Shown: positions 25,680 to 36,831 of the stretch, in pieces
How positions within the stretch are numbered: the stretch's first letter is position 1
How the letters are laid out: each line of letters begins with the position of its first letter
NCBI GenBank assembly: GCA_012295275.1
Contig: CM022670.1
Span: 25,358,755-25,422,754 of the forward strand
Direction: 5' to 3'
Length of the DNA stretch: 64,000 nt
Origin: Chrysomallon squamiferum
Taxonomy: Eukaryota > Mollusca > Gastropoda > Neomphalida > Peltospiridae
Program-made: the position numbers and the translations under genes
Notes under the pieces: generated by a model
What the model was told of the DNA's origin: nothing
The model's database searches: none
The model's input: the letters and a program-made list of their open reading frames with translations, nothing else

Positions 25680-27289
25680 TGATTTATTTATTTGAAAGGT
25701 CGGAGTTACATTTCTTATAATATTCTTCTTCACAAAACTCTTTAACGAATTCACTTTGAATTTATTTCTAAGATTGTAACAGATAAAAATACATTTTGCT
25801 GTCAGTAAAGATTACAATTGTTTATCTTCACGTATGATCGTCACAACTGATCTGAACCTGGTGATGGGAGTTTCAGTAGCAGGACGTCGATCTTTCAGGC
25901 TTTATGTTGAAAACATGTCCGCCCTAAAGCATTAAATTTTATTTTGTGTAGTTTTTATTGGTACATAGAACTATTCAAAAAAATAAAAATAATGGAATTA
26001 GAAATGAGTAATTGGCTTCTATGCCTTGGACTGAAGTTTGTGGCCTGTTTTCGTTGATAAAGAAATGAACATTTATTTGATGGGATTTATTTTACGGGCT
26101 GGTAGTTGCAATACATGCATCTAAAACTGATCAGATGCCTGCGCCTGGAAGTATTTTTTTATACTGTCAGTTTTGATTTCTTTTTTTGTTTAATTTAAAT
26201 AATGTTTTAATTTTTTTTTTTTTTTTTTTTTTTACATACATAATGTTTAAAATAATGGCAGCTGAACAAGATACGGTGATTTTTATCGACCCTTTTCAAA
26301 GGTGGCAGAAGTTTATACCTCGACAACCAGAAATTTAGCGTAAATAGAAATATGAAGGGAATAACAGTGTTACTATTACTTACCGCTAAATAGAATTAAT
26401 TGTAGACGTGTTTAATAGATGTTTTCTATTTCCCAGGCCATAACAAAAAAGTAGCAATTGACGACAATTTGTCTTACACACATACGCACTTGTACGCAAA
26501 CTCACAAATCAATGCACACGCACTGTTGGTTGTAGAGCAGAACTCTTAAATAAGCCTGTCACAGTTACCATTGTTTTAATCTTTCGTACTAACACATAGT
26601 TATGTAGAAAAAATAAACAAAACAAAGAATAAAAGTTGTTTTAGCATTTGTATAATACATAATAAACCCCAATAATTATAACGGTACCGAAATAAAAATA
26701 CAGATGACTGCATATTTGTTCTGATTTATATTTTGAAAATTCCAGTTTCGAAATACAACGACCGTTCAGATTATGTGTGCCCTCTTTATCTTAGAATCCT
26801 TCTAATTAGTATTTATCTGGAGAAAATTAATAGCGCAATTAACATTCACAACGTGCATCCAAGATAAGACTGAAGTCAGGGTGTCTAAATATCCGACATG
26901 TGGCCATTTGGTTCACGTCAAATGGTAAAGGAATTAATTATGTTCCTTTGTTATTTTAGAGTTTGTGAACAGCCTTGTACGTATTTAAAATATATTTAAA
27001 TATTAACATCTATACATGTACTTCATCTCGGAAAGAATTTTCCGAACTCATCAGATTGTTTCAAATGGCGAAATTATAAGAACAGCCAAAACACGGACTT
27101 CCCTGATGTAAACTATAATACTGCAAAACTAGACCCAGAGAGACAGAGAGAAAAAGAAAAAAGAAAAAGAAGAGGAAAATAAAGAAAACCCACAACGAAT
27201 CCAGAATTTTAGCAACAGTTGGTCAAAGCACATATACACACTTGTACATTAATATATACATTCAGATACATAAATAGATATATATTTTT

Positions 27290-27320
<31 letters not shown>

Positions 27321-27686
27321 TATATAAAATTATGATGGGAAAGGCACTTCTAAGAAACTGGCTAAAAATATTCACCGTTACCAGAAAGCACCTTAGTTCG
27401 GCTGTAAGCTATTAATTTGAACTAATTAATTTGCTTTTTGTTTTCTTTATTTCCTTGTTATCTTTATCTGAGTCAGTAAATCAAGGTGACTATAGAACAA
27501 TTAGATCATCAGAGATATAACATTTCTTTCTCATTAACCTGATAATTCACAAACTACGCAGACAATATCATAATTGTTTCAGCGTGCAACAAGTTAAAAC
27601 AATATACGCCTCGGTCATTCGCAGTTTTAAAGAATAGAAAGTAAATGTAATAACTAATAAATTTAAAAAGAAACTATTTTGCTGTG

Positions 27687-27740
<54 letters not shown>

Positions 27741-28263
27741 CGTGACTGTTTTTTATGTATTTTTGTATGCTTTTACGTAGTATATGCATTCGACTTGTAT
27801 GTGTATTGTATTTAATAAGCATACATACAGACACATATATATGTGCTTAAATAGATATACACATACATACATACATACATACATACATACATACATACAT
27901 ACATACAAATATACATAAATTATGTACATACACGTATATAACTATAAAACTTTCACAAGATAGACGCGTTTCCCAATAACTGTAGGTAACTCTCGATCAA
28001 AAACGATTCGATTTGTTTGAAAACTAATTGTTAATTTATTAACTTTTATTTTCTCAATGATTTATAATAACAAATCATAATATTAAAAAAAAAAAAAAAA
28101 ATAAGAAAGAAAGAAGAGAAAAATAAAATCTAAAATGTTCACTAATATTACAGGAGGATGACTGTTCGAATAATAAATCATTTCGATAAAAATATCCATG
28201 AAATATCTGTGTTTAAATTACACATAGAAACAATAAAGCTAATTAATACTAATTGTAATTTAC

Positions 28264-28306
<43 letters not shown>

Positions 28307-28421
28307 GATTTTAGAAATTTCAAATAAAAAAATTCAAGTAACACTTAAATAATTAAAAATTAAAATAATTTACCTCTAGAGCCACGATTCCAATAAAGAC
28401 GAAGATGCTTTTGCAACCCAT
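22413..28421 (-). CDS. Secreted PDGF/VEGF-family growth factor with VEGF-C/D-like CXCXC tail
   Basis: Six exons on the minus strand (28374-28421, 25363-25477, 24814-24870, 23910-24094, 22960-23240, 22413-22659) sum to 933 nt, which is 310 residues plus TGA. Phases agree at every join. Residues 1-24 form a hydrophobic signal peptide (MGCKSIFVFIGIVALE and on). Residues 25-73 are a propeptide with N-glycosylation sequons (NLT, NTS). The PDGF/VEGF cystine knot spans about 83-169: DEC83, WPKC107, RC113GGCC117, KC124, and late Cys165 and Cys169 spaced CVPVC rather than the usual CXC. The tail has two DCVCRC/KCACRC motifs (187-191 and 208-212), as in VEGF-C/D and invertebrate PVFs, then a Gln/Thr/Pro-rich linker and a last Cys-containing segment ending FFPGHK. 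Family members are extracellular dimers that activate VEGFR/PDGFR-type receptor tyrosine kinases in haemocyte migration and vessel development. A TATA box lies 48 nt upstream of the ATG. Confidence 0.9.
22873..22904. repeat. (TTTA)n microsatellite
   Basis: About eight TTTA units in the last intron of the growth-factor gene. Confidence 0.95.
24310..24540 (-). pseudogene. Decayed Tc1/mariner transposase C-terminal fragment
   Basis: On the minus strand, inside intron 3 of the growth-factor gene, a frame contains LDFNPIEHLLNILG and, further on, LEQLQQTLLQKW and KRTMRRR. These are the order and spacing of the last catalytic block and C-terminus of Tc1-like transposases (DxNPIEHLW, then the MRRR helix). 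Stops and shifts interrupt the upstream part. This is a dead relic without visible terminal repeats. Confidence 0.65.
25630..25678. repeat. (ATAC)n microsatellite
   Basis: About a dozen ATAC units in intron 1 of the growth-factor gene. Confidence 0.95.
26211..26233. repeat. Poly(T) tract
   Basis: Uninterrupted run of 23 T. Confidence 0.9.
27290..27321. repeat. (TTTA)n microsatellite
   Basis: Regular TTTA units in intron 1 of the growth-factor gene. Confidence 0.95.
27688..27740. repeat. (AAT)n microsatellite
   Basis: About 17 AAT units. The minus-strand poly-Tyr frame across it is an artefact. Confidence 0.95.
27858..27907. repeat. (ATAC)n microsatellite
   Basis: About 12 ATAC units, matching the motif at 25630. 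Confidence 0.95.
28265..28302. repeat. (CT)n microsatellite
   Basis: About 19 CT units, some 70 bp downstream (minus sense) of the growth-factor signal exon. Confidence 0.95.
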
Positions 28422-28468
28422 CCTGAATTCAGCTCAAGTATTTGTCACAAGTGGTAAAACAGCGTTCC

Positions 28469-28475
28469 TTTTATA
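28469..28475 (-). promoter_or_regulatory. TATA box of the PDGF/VEGF-family gene
   Basis: The minus strand reads GGTATAAAAGG here, 48 nt upstream of the start codon. With a transcription start about 30 nt downstream, the 5' UTR would be roughly 20 nt. The match and spacing are good; function is inferred. Confidence 0.6.
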
Positions 28476-28634
28476 CCTTCCTGTTAACTCTGTAAGAAGA
28501 ACCCACTTTCATCATGGTAGGCCGTCTAATAATAATTTCTTGTTTAGTGACGTAATTACATTTGAGAAAAACAAAACAGCAACAGCATCCAGATAAAAAT
28601 TATAACTCCTTGAGAAGATATGATGAAACTCTGG

Positions 28635-28678
28635 ATTTTATTTATTTATTTATTTATTTATTATCTGTTGTTTTGTTT

Positions 28679-28729
<51 letters not shown>

Positions 28730-28757
28730 GTTGCTGTTGTTGGTATTATTATTATTA

Positions 28758-28813
<56 letters not shown>
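28635..28813. repeat. (TTTA)n, (AAT)n and (ATT)n cluster
   Basis: Three adjacent microsatellites lie just upstream of the growth-factor promoter. The AAT block (28680-28729) and the ATT block (28743-28813) are reverse complements and could form a long hairpin. Confidence 0.95.
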
Positions 28814-28814
<1 letters not shown>

Positions 28815-28944
28815 AAAACCCTTTAATTTCATTAACAAGTTATTATTAAATAAAAAGTCACGTTATATTTAAGGTAATTAATTTTCACCATCACAGTTTA
28901 TTAAACAATTTAATTTAGATTCATTATAGAAATTCATTTATCAT

Positions 28945-29057
<113 letters not shown>

Positions 29058-29827
29058 TTACTGGATAAGGGAGACAACCAGTAACATTACCTGAAATTGG
29101 ACAATCGTTTTTCGGCAATGAAACTAGCACGACCAGATTTTCAAGATTGTAGTAAGAAGTGATAAAAACAGAGATTATATATTTTTAGAACTCCTACCAC
29201 CTGTTACTTGTGTAATCATTAAAACTACAGTTTTTGGGGTTGTTTTTTTTATAAAACTGTCATTCTTTTTAGAAAACTGCTGATAGAAGAAAAAAACAAA
29301 TTCATTTTACAGACAGGATATCATGAAAAAGAGAGAAAAAAAATAAAATGTATATTCATAGTTATGATATTTCAGGTATTTTTGGGGGTTCTGTGGGTTT
29401 TTTTGTGCGAATATTAGCGAATATTAGGTTCCGTATATCATGTTTCATGCAAAATATCAGAAAAATAGACGACATTAATCGTACATTAAACACTATGTAT
29501 ACTACATACAAATATATATAACACGTGTTGCTTTATAGCGATGAGAGCATCAGTTGATTCTTATATTTAATATAATAAAAACAGACTGGAAAAAAAAATA
29601 GTGCATATAACACTGTAGTATGCACTATGTGTATATTGTATCATATACACCTTTTTTTATTCTTTTTATTTGTGTTTACTGAAAAAAACACCAAAATGTT
29701 TTCAGTAAAAAGTCTGTAAATGTTTTTTACATTTCCATATTTCTCTCATTTTTGCGAGACATGCGCAGTTTGCTTCTTGAGTGACAGCAGATCACGGAGA
29801 ATAATAATGACCGTTTGTTCGCCTGAG

Positions 29828-29829
<2 letters not shown>

Positions 29830-29919
<90 letters not shown>
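29830..29919. repeat. Long (CT)n microsatellite
   Basis: An uninterrupted run of about 45 CT units. Confidence 0.97.
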
Positions 29920-29925
<6 letters not shown>

Positions 29926-30490
29926 GCTCGAATTTGTTAAAATAATTATATTAACTTTCATAAAACTCTGGTTCTATTGATATTACACGTAATTTAATGT
30001 AAAAAAAACCTATCACAGACAATTGTGTAATAATTTATTTCATTTCTCATCCATTCTCACATGCTCTATATCCTAGCTGCTAGCTATAAAGTGGTTAACA
30101 TTCTTTCAGCGATATATCAAATTAGGAAACAAATAATAGGAACAAACTGTTATATTTTTTACCCGAAAATATCTAGGTAATCGATGCGAATACTGATCAA
30201 AACCATAAAACATAACGTTTCCTCATTACAGTAAATTTCTTTTTCTTCTTTCCGCTTTTATTATTATTATTTTTTTAAATGGATAATGATATCCTATCTA
30301 TGAAACGTTTTAGGGATTTTATATCATTAGTTTCCTAAAAAGGATGACAGTTTTACAACAAACTGAAGTTTTCGTGGTTACACAAGCAACAGATGGTAGG
30401 AGTTCTGAAAGTATAAAATCTCTTCAGTTCTCTGCATCTTCGAATCTTCCTCCTCTAGCTAGACCACTGAGGTATGTATAGAGCAATAAA

Positions 30491-30492
<2 letters not shown>

Positions 30493-30528
<36 letters not shown>
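30493..30528. repeat. (GT)n microsatellite
   Basis: About 17 GT units ending in GTGCGTG variants. Confidence 0.95.
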
Positions 30529-30530
<2 letters not shown>

Positions 30531-30943
30531 AGGCGTGCGTGTTTAAGCATATTCTTTTTTATTGAAAAAATAATCATTTTCTTATTTTAGGGATTCGAAA
30601 TGATTCACTGAGTATTTCGTTTGGTTTTAAAGATAATTAGCTTGCAATGGGTTGTTTTTGTGGTTTCCGATTCGACATTTTTCACTTTATATTTTCAAGA
30701 TTTTAAATTCATGAGGTGGCGTCCTCTATCATATAGCTCGAGTTGCCTATACCTTCAGCTGACGTTATAAAATCATAAGCATAATTAATTTTATTAGCAT
30801 TTAACACTGTCATTTCTGTCATTTTATGACACACATACAAAATATAGAAGATTTTTTTTTTGTTATTGTTATTATTTTAAACAATGTGAATCACCTATTT
30901 AAGCGTTACGGGAAATAAAATGCATTTTTGTTTTCTCTTTTTC

Positions 30944-30950
<7 letters not shown>

Positions 30951-31001
<51 letters not shown>
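30951..31001. repeat. Long poly(T) tract
   Basis: About 51 consecutive T. With the poly(A) at 31153-31173 it brackets about 150 bp. It could be a retroposon tail or a replication-slippage product. Confidence 0.9.
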
Positions 31002-31152
31002 CTTTTTTGCTATTTTTTCGTATAGGCCTACTAATGGGACAAACACCTCATAGAAAAATCACGATATTTTATTTTTATTATTAATATTTTTTATTTATTA
31101 TTATTTTGCTGGTTTATGTATAATACCTGTAATCATTATCACCAACATAATT

Positions 31153-31173
31153 AAAAAAAAAAAAAAAAAAAAA
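31153..31173. repeat. Poly(A) tract
   Basis: A run of 21 A followed by CA-rich and further A-rich sequence to about 31211. Confidence 0.9.
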
Positions 31174-32933
31174 CAACACACACACAAACAAACAAAAAAA
31201 AAAAAAAACAAAACTTTTGTATCGTGTTTGGACCATAAGTAAACTTTATTTGTAAGTAATATAAACAGAGCGCATAGGAGAAAAAAGCTGTGGACATATG
31301 GCAGAAAGTATGGAATTTTCTACAATAGTGCCGGTCTTTGGCGGCCTCCTGGATGAGCGGCCAGCTACGATCTACGACCACTTTTCCTCGTCCTCTTTGT
31401 TTTCAAAATGAACGCGGACGCAGACAGCATTCTTAAAATTATTATTCCACTGCTAAAGCGGACAATCATACTGATTTGGTTTTGTCTTCATCCAAATAAA
31501 TAAATAATGTTATAGTTGTACGGCAGCTTTACATAATATTTTAAAAGATGTTTCCTGCACTGCACAGTGCATGTATAGAGTGTGTTATTTTTGTCGAGTC
31601 ACAAGAGGCTGGGAACTGTAATCGCCGAACATTTTCTCGACAAAATCATGCGATTTCAGCCCGGCTTCGACGATTTATGTTTGTTATGGGTACTAGTATT
31701 GTACATTTGAATACCCAGGTATCCCTACAAGACAGGTATAAGGATTTTGCACAGTCCTAACTTAAAGGGAAACAAATGTTACAGACAATTATTTGCAGAG
31801 AGCTGACTGAAACTATTTTATCATTTCTGTCATCACTAAAACTGTTTATATATTTTTAACTTAAAAATATAGACAAACTTTGTTACATAAAAAGTATAAC
31901 TACATATATAAATAATGTATGCTTATTTAAAGAAGAAAAAAACAAACATCCATGAGCAAATCTAGCCACATTTTTAGTATGTGTTCTGAATTGCCTAATT
32001 CTATAAATTAAATTTTCATAATATTGCTTGATATTTATAGAATTATTTCTGGCTGAAAGTATGAAATTTGGCAGGGCAGGAGATCCTGTTGGATTTAAAT
32101 GACTAGCCGCTAAATATTACCGATCGAGTGATGCAGATGGGCCTTTATTAATTTCCATGTGAAAGTGTTCTACAGAATACACGACTGATTGGTTAAATTC
32201 GTTTATTTTCGTCATAACTTTGATAAAAAATAAAATTTCTTTTAATTTCGTTTTATCCTCTACACAGCAAATGAAACAAAATGCATCTGCCTGGATTTGT
32301 TAAAAGAACCTGTCTGCTGTTGATTGATATAGATAGGCAAGAATAATTTCTCCTGCTTTTGCCAAGAAAACTGATTGACGTGTAATTGTCAGAATGGGTT
32401 AAGCCGTTCACCGTCGCTACAGTTATGACTTGACAATTTGCATTTAATTTGACTGTCTCTGGAACGAGATTATACCACAACAAATGTATTGTAAATTTAA
32501 TTCAGACAAATATGGGTTTTCTGATCAGACCGGCACATACAAATGTAAATTAAATATTAATTCAGTGGGCGCATTTCTCCAAATTAACAACAGTTTTAAA
32601 AAATAAATAATCTTCAGTTTTATTGAGGGTCGTTTTTTAGTCTGGTTTAGTATTTTCATACAGGGGCAAATAATCGGGATGACTGATTCTGACCGAAACA
32701 CCAGGCTAACCGGAACAAGCAAAATGAGTTACCAAAACTTTCAGGACGTAATTATGTTCGCATTTTTTTATTAGGCACGGGTTATTTCGTAGAATCACGT
32801 ATATACGAAACCAGAAACCAAACTGAGGGCGGTTGCTCCTTATTTTAATAGTATAAACAAGGAAAGAAATGGCTTGTGTGGGGTATTTAGTTGCAGACAT
32901 AACTTGTTTAGTGCAAGTCTGAAGAGGGATTTC

Positions 32934-33540
32934 AAAAAGTTTTTGTAAATGCTACTGAAATTGCAAATGAACTTGAAATAGTCCCAGACTTTGAAACAGA
33001 TCGAATTAGAACCAGGAGAAAGAAACGGCAGTTTGAATATGAGGCCCAAGAAGAGGCATCACATGATCCAAGTCAGAAATTTAAAGTAAGTTTTTTACTA
33101 TGCAGTTTTAGACTTGGCCATATAATCTATTGATGAGAGATACTTACAGCTACAACATTATAATTCACTCTGTATAAAATATACAATATAAAGAATAAAT
33201 CTATTGACGATATACTTAAGGGCTGCAAGAATCTGGAAAAATCTTTGATGCTTTAATGGAAACAAATATATTGATGCTGAGGAGCTATGCTGTGAACGTT
33301 TAGCCATAGCTTGAAGACCAAAAGAAGTACTTCTTTCCACACTCCAACACATTGTTTTGGATAATTTCCCTAATTCCCTAGTTGCTATTGCACTAAGGAT
33401 CCTTCACACACTTCCAGTATCAGTGGCAAGTGTGAGCGTAGTTTCTCAAAGTTCAAGCTTATAAAATATTCGCTGTACAATATTTCAAGAGAGTCTAGTT
33501 GGCTTGGCAATTATATAAACTGAGCATAATCAGGATTCAT
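32934..33540 (+). pseudogene. Decayed hAT-type (ZMYM/TTF-like) transposase fragment
   Basis: On the plus strand 32934-33085 translates with NATEIANELEIVPDF and RTRRKKRQFEYE, as in the domesticated-looking hAT/ZMYM1-like transposases common in animal genomes. Further on comes DAEELCCE (about 33262-33300) and then the C-terminal dimerisation block, IALRILHTLPVSVAS plus RSFSKFKLIK after a frameshift near 33430. Stops and shifts separate the pieces, so the copy is inactive. Terminal repeats were not found. Confidence 0.6.
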
Positions 33541-33968
33541 CTCTTGATTTAGCAATCTCAGATTTTGAATTGACCTTCTGTTTGCATTTATCCCTCGTCC
33601 AAATTGGGTTTCAAATGTTTTGGTACTGAGTGTCTGTAGAACTGTCCATTATGCTGTTAGCTCATCTCTAATGTCTGTCTTTATGTTTGTTTACTCTTGT
33701 CTTAATTTTGCAAATACAATAGTATCAAGTAGTGTTTTGGGGGGTGTCCGGACATTTGAACAGAGAGGGGTAATTTTTATTTTATTTTTTTAATTACCAT
33801 TCGTCAGTGCTCAAAAATGTATGAAAAACATTTGTTAAAAAATGTACAGTTTTTCAAAATTTGAAACTGATATTTTACTAGAGGCGCAGAATCTAACCTT
33901 CCTAGGGCGCCAGATAGTTTGGTGCCGGCAGTGGTTCTGGTATTATAAATGTTTTGCCGTACATGTTG

Positions 33969-33990
33969 AGTGTGTGTGTGTGTGTGTGTG
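33969..33990. repeat. (GT)n microsatellite
   Basis: About 11 GT units followed by GCAAGCG and GTGC variants. Confidence 0.9.
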
Positions 33991-34570
33991 CAAGCGCAAG
34001 CGTGCGTGCGTGTGTATCTCTTTATATGTAGGTAGATAGGCAGAAGGACAGGTGGAAAAAAATTAATATTAAGAGAAAAAAAATTAAAACTATACCTTCA
34101 GATTTTATCTTCCTGTCTTTTTCTGCAGTCTCCTATAATTATTTTAAGATGGGTGTGAAGTTATTTATAAGATTAAATTTCATGAATAATTAATGATCCT
34201 TTGTCCAGTATAATAATTCAGTATGTATAGAAGCACTGTAGTATTTAATATTTAATTAATATTAAATGAGGACTTCAAATCTCAAAGAATAGTTCAAAAT
34301 TGTTCATCGGAGAGTTAACAGAAAATGGGTATATGTTGCACTGATTTTCATAATTAGGTGATTAATTAGATCTACGCATATTATTTATTATCAACCCTTT
34401 TCAAAAACTACATATGTTGTGGTTTTATTACTTTGTTGCTAAACAATTAAATCTAAGCAGTAGGCCAAACGTATTAATTTTATGTTGTTTGATGCATTCA
34501 GTGCACAAGAACTGATCAGTTTTTGTTAAATAAATACTCAGCGTATTTTGGTTACAAGGATACAAGGAAC

Positions 34571-34650
34571 ATTTTTTATTTATTTATTTATTTATTTATT
34601 TTTTTTTTTTTTTTTTTTTTTATTTATTATTATTATTATTATTTTATTTA
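34571..34650. repeat. (TTTA)n, poly(T) and (ATT)n cluster
   Basis: TTTA units, about 21 T, then ATT units. Confidence 0.9.
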
Positions 34651-34971
34651 TCGAAAAAAAATAGTATTAAGATATTGAATAAAACCTCTGCAAATAAGGA
34701 GCAGACTAAGCTTTAATATTAACATTATTATATTTTTAAAACACTTATTCACATTTCTAAATTTATATGATCAGCGTCATAATTATAATGCAACATTGAT
34801 TTAAGGTCTTTTTCTAATGGATCTTTGTTTGAACAGTATAAAATTCAACCGTGCATTTATATTACTACGTAAACAGAAATATGTGACAGACACCAGTCAA
34901 CGCCGGAAGCTATGAAAATAGATACTGAAATTCAACAAAGCGTGATAGATTTAAATATAAATATTATATAT

Positions 34972-34977
34972 TTTATT
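34972..34977 (-). terminator. AATAAA overlapping the stop of the candidate small gene
   Basis: The minus strand reads AGAAATAAAATA: the stop TAA lies within a canonical poly(A) hexamer. It supports a 3' end here only if the small gene is real. Confidence 0.35.
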
Positions 34978-35540
34978 TCTGAATGGAGTTTGTATATTCT
35001 GTGGATTTTCGGGCTCTGCCCCGGTCAGGGGATTGGGCATTTGAAGAAAATACCTGCTGCAGCTTGTCGTGTCGAAATATTTTAGCGTTCAGTCGGCCAA
35101 ATAATCTGAAAGCAAAACATTCAGTGAGGTACACTTTACTTTTTAGATTATCATTATGATTATATAAATAAGCTGCATGATATTTAAAAAATATTTAGAA
35201 AATAAAATAAGTAAAAAATAGAAACTTAAAAATTAATTAATCACTCCTCGAGGTGTCCACTTGAAGAAAAAACTGCACGGTAACTAGTTACTTTTGACTT
35301 TTTTGTTTGTTGCGATTACAATTTACAGGGTTTTTATGACACTGTTATCAGTACTGTAAGTAATAACTATTGGTTTATTTTCCAAAAACAATACGTGCGT
35401 TCTCAACAAAACAATCATGGAATTCTCGAAGACTGTACGGTGTACCTACATGATGATGATACATCTACATGAAACTTGAAAGCTAACGTTGTAACGATGG
35501 TCGTACCCACTAATGACCACAAGAGCCGGTTTATAATCAT
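34973..35540 (-). CDS. Candidate two-exon gene for a 75-residue membrane or secreted peptide
   Basis: Minus-strand exon 1 (35446-35540) starts at ATG 35538-35540 and encodes MIINRLLWSLVGTTIVTTLA followed by FKFHVDVSSSC. That is a basic N-terminus and a hydrophobic segment that fits a signal peptide or a membrane anchor. It ends at AG followed by GTACAC, phase 2. Exon 2 (34973-35105) follows a CTTTCAG acceptor in the matching phase. It stays open for 43 codons, starting LFGRLNAKIFRHDKLQQ, then a basic Ser/Arg stretch (SPDRGRARKS), and ends TNSIQK. The TAA stop overlaps an AATAAA signal. The exons are visibly less AT-rich than their surroundings. I recognise no family. Further upstream exons cannot be excluded, and it could be a chance frame. 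Confidence 0.35.
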
Positions 35541-36125
35541 TTTACTTGTTATGAAAAAAAAAAATAAAGGTAGTTTTATATATAATCTGTAAGTATCAGT
35601 ATCATTGAAAAATAGTTTATTTGACAACAAGTGAATTCTGGTCTAATCGTGAACAACACAAATTGACAAATCATTTAAAAAGAAATGATTATTAATCAGA
35701 ATTTACGTTTCATCAAATAAACTCCCAACTATTTCACCTGTAAGTGTAACTGGAGTTGTGATTATACGATATATTTTCTTTTGTAGACTTAAAGTACTGG
35801 GCAGGTTGTAATAAAAACAGTGTAATCTGAATAATCAAGTAGGTACATGACAAAATCATGTTGTTTACTTGTATCCCATCTGAACTGCATGAACTCCAAA
35901 ACTGGTGTTGTGGTTCATCTGGTTTTTAAATTTCCAGAATAAAATACCTTTTAGACACTTAGAACAAACACATATCAGAGTAGGCTTTTCTATTCTGCTG
36001 CCCATCTGGCAGGAACCCTGCTCTTGCTAAAGAAATTATTTTGGAAGAGAGAGATTGTAATTACTATCAAACAAATATATGAAGATAAATCAATTAAAAA
36101 TAAATATAAATAAATAAACAAGAAC

Positions 36126-36170
36126 ATATATATATATTTGTGTGTGTGTGTGTGTGTGTGTGTTTGTGTG
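36126..36170. repeat. (TA)n-(GT)n microsatellite
   Basis: Short TA run passing into about 15 GT units with one interruption. Confidence 0.9.
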
Positions 36171-36626
36171 TAAAATTATAAATATATAATAATTGAAAAA
36201 CAAGAATAATGATTAAACATTAAAAAAGTAATATTTTACTTTTTGTATGTATATATATGGCCACCAGAATTGAGGATGTTGTCCCAATAATTTGATCAGT
36301 TGAGATCCTCGTCCAAAGAATTTTACCATTTTATTAAATTTTATTTGTATCACAAAATGGTAACTAAATGAATGCTGTTTAATGTTTCAGTATATAATTT
36401 GCTTTTCTTCTTATATATAATTACGACATATTTTATCACAATCAAATATTTATAATGTCCAAATTTATAATGAAAATAGTTTCTCCAGTGTCTGCAGTTC
36501 AAAATGTTCAGGGTGCCCTTCAATGCACCCTTTGTTGCACTCAACATCTGTTCTGCCACACCTGTGTCACAGTCATAGGATGAATTTAATACTTGATTCA
36601 TTTTATTCATAATGTGTGTGTTTGTG

Positions 36627-36831
36627 TAATACATGCTGAGTACAACTTATATACAGCTAAACAGCTAAATATAAATCACAATTTTATGTACTTCGTTACG
36701 TTATTTGAAAATACATGAATTAATAGCATATATATAGATATACATATAATAAATGCTGAATACAACTTACATACAGCTAAATATAAATCACTTTATTATG
36801 TTATTTGAAAATACATTAGTTAACACCATAT
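36627..36831. repeat. Two-copy tandem repeat of about 100-120 bp
   Basis: Copy A (about 36627-36730) and copy B (about 36747-36831) share in order AATGCTGA/CATGCTGA, TACAACTTA, ATACAGCTAAATATAAATCA and GTTATTTGAAAATACAT. Copy A has a short internal insertion. A TA-rich spacer separates them. Confidence 0.8.

Larger units (their letters stand above)
33541..34971. other. Intergenic, no gene recognised
   Basis: AT-rich sequence with a (GT)n tract at 33969-33990 and a TTTA/poly(T)/ATT cluster at 34571-34650. No coding exon supported. Confidence 0.5.

Noticed and set aside
31151-31381. Minus-strand frame with a WPLIQEAAKDR stretch
   Set aside because: It recalls the C-terminal ends of some LINE polyproteins, but the match is too short to call and no reverse-transcriptase motifs lie nearby.
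31409-31510. Plus-strand ATG frame of about 30 codons (MNADADSILK) in a less AT-rich patch
   Set aside because: Considered as the missing MED16 start or a small gene. It does not resemble MED16, has no donor in phase, and stops in AAATAAATAAATAA.
31548-31760. Plus-strand frame of 70 residues
   Set aside because: Base composition hints at a mobile-element fragment, but no recognisable motif was found.
36350-36634. Minus-strand frame of 94 residues
   Set aside because: Low-complexity ends and no recognisable domain; possibly an old repeat. Not supported as a gene.
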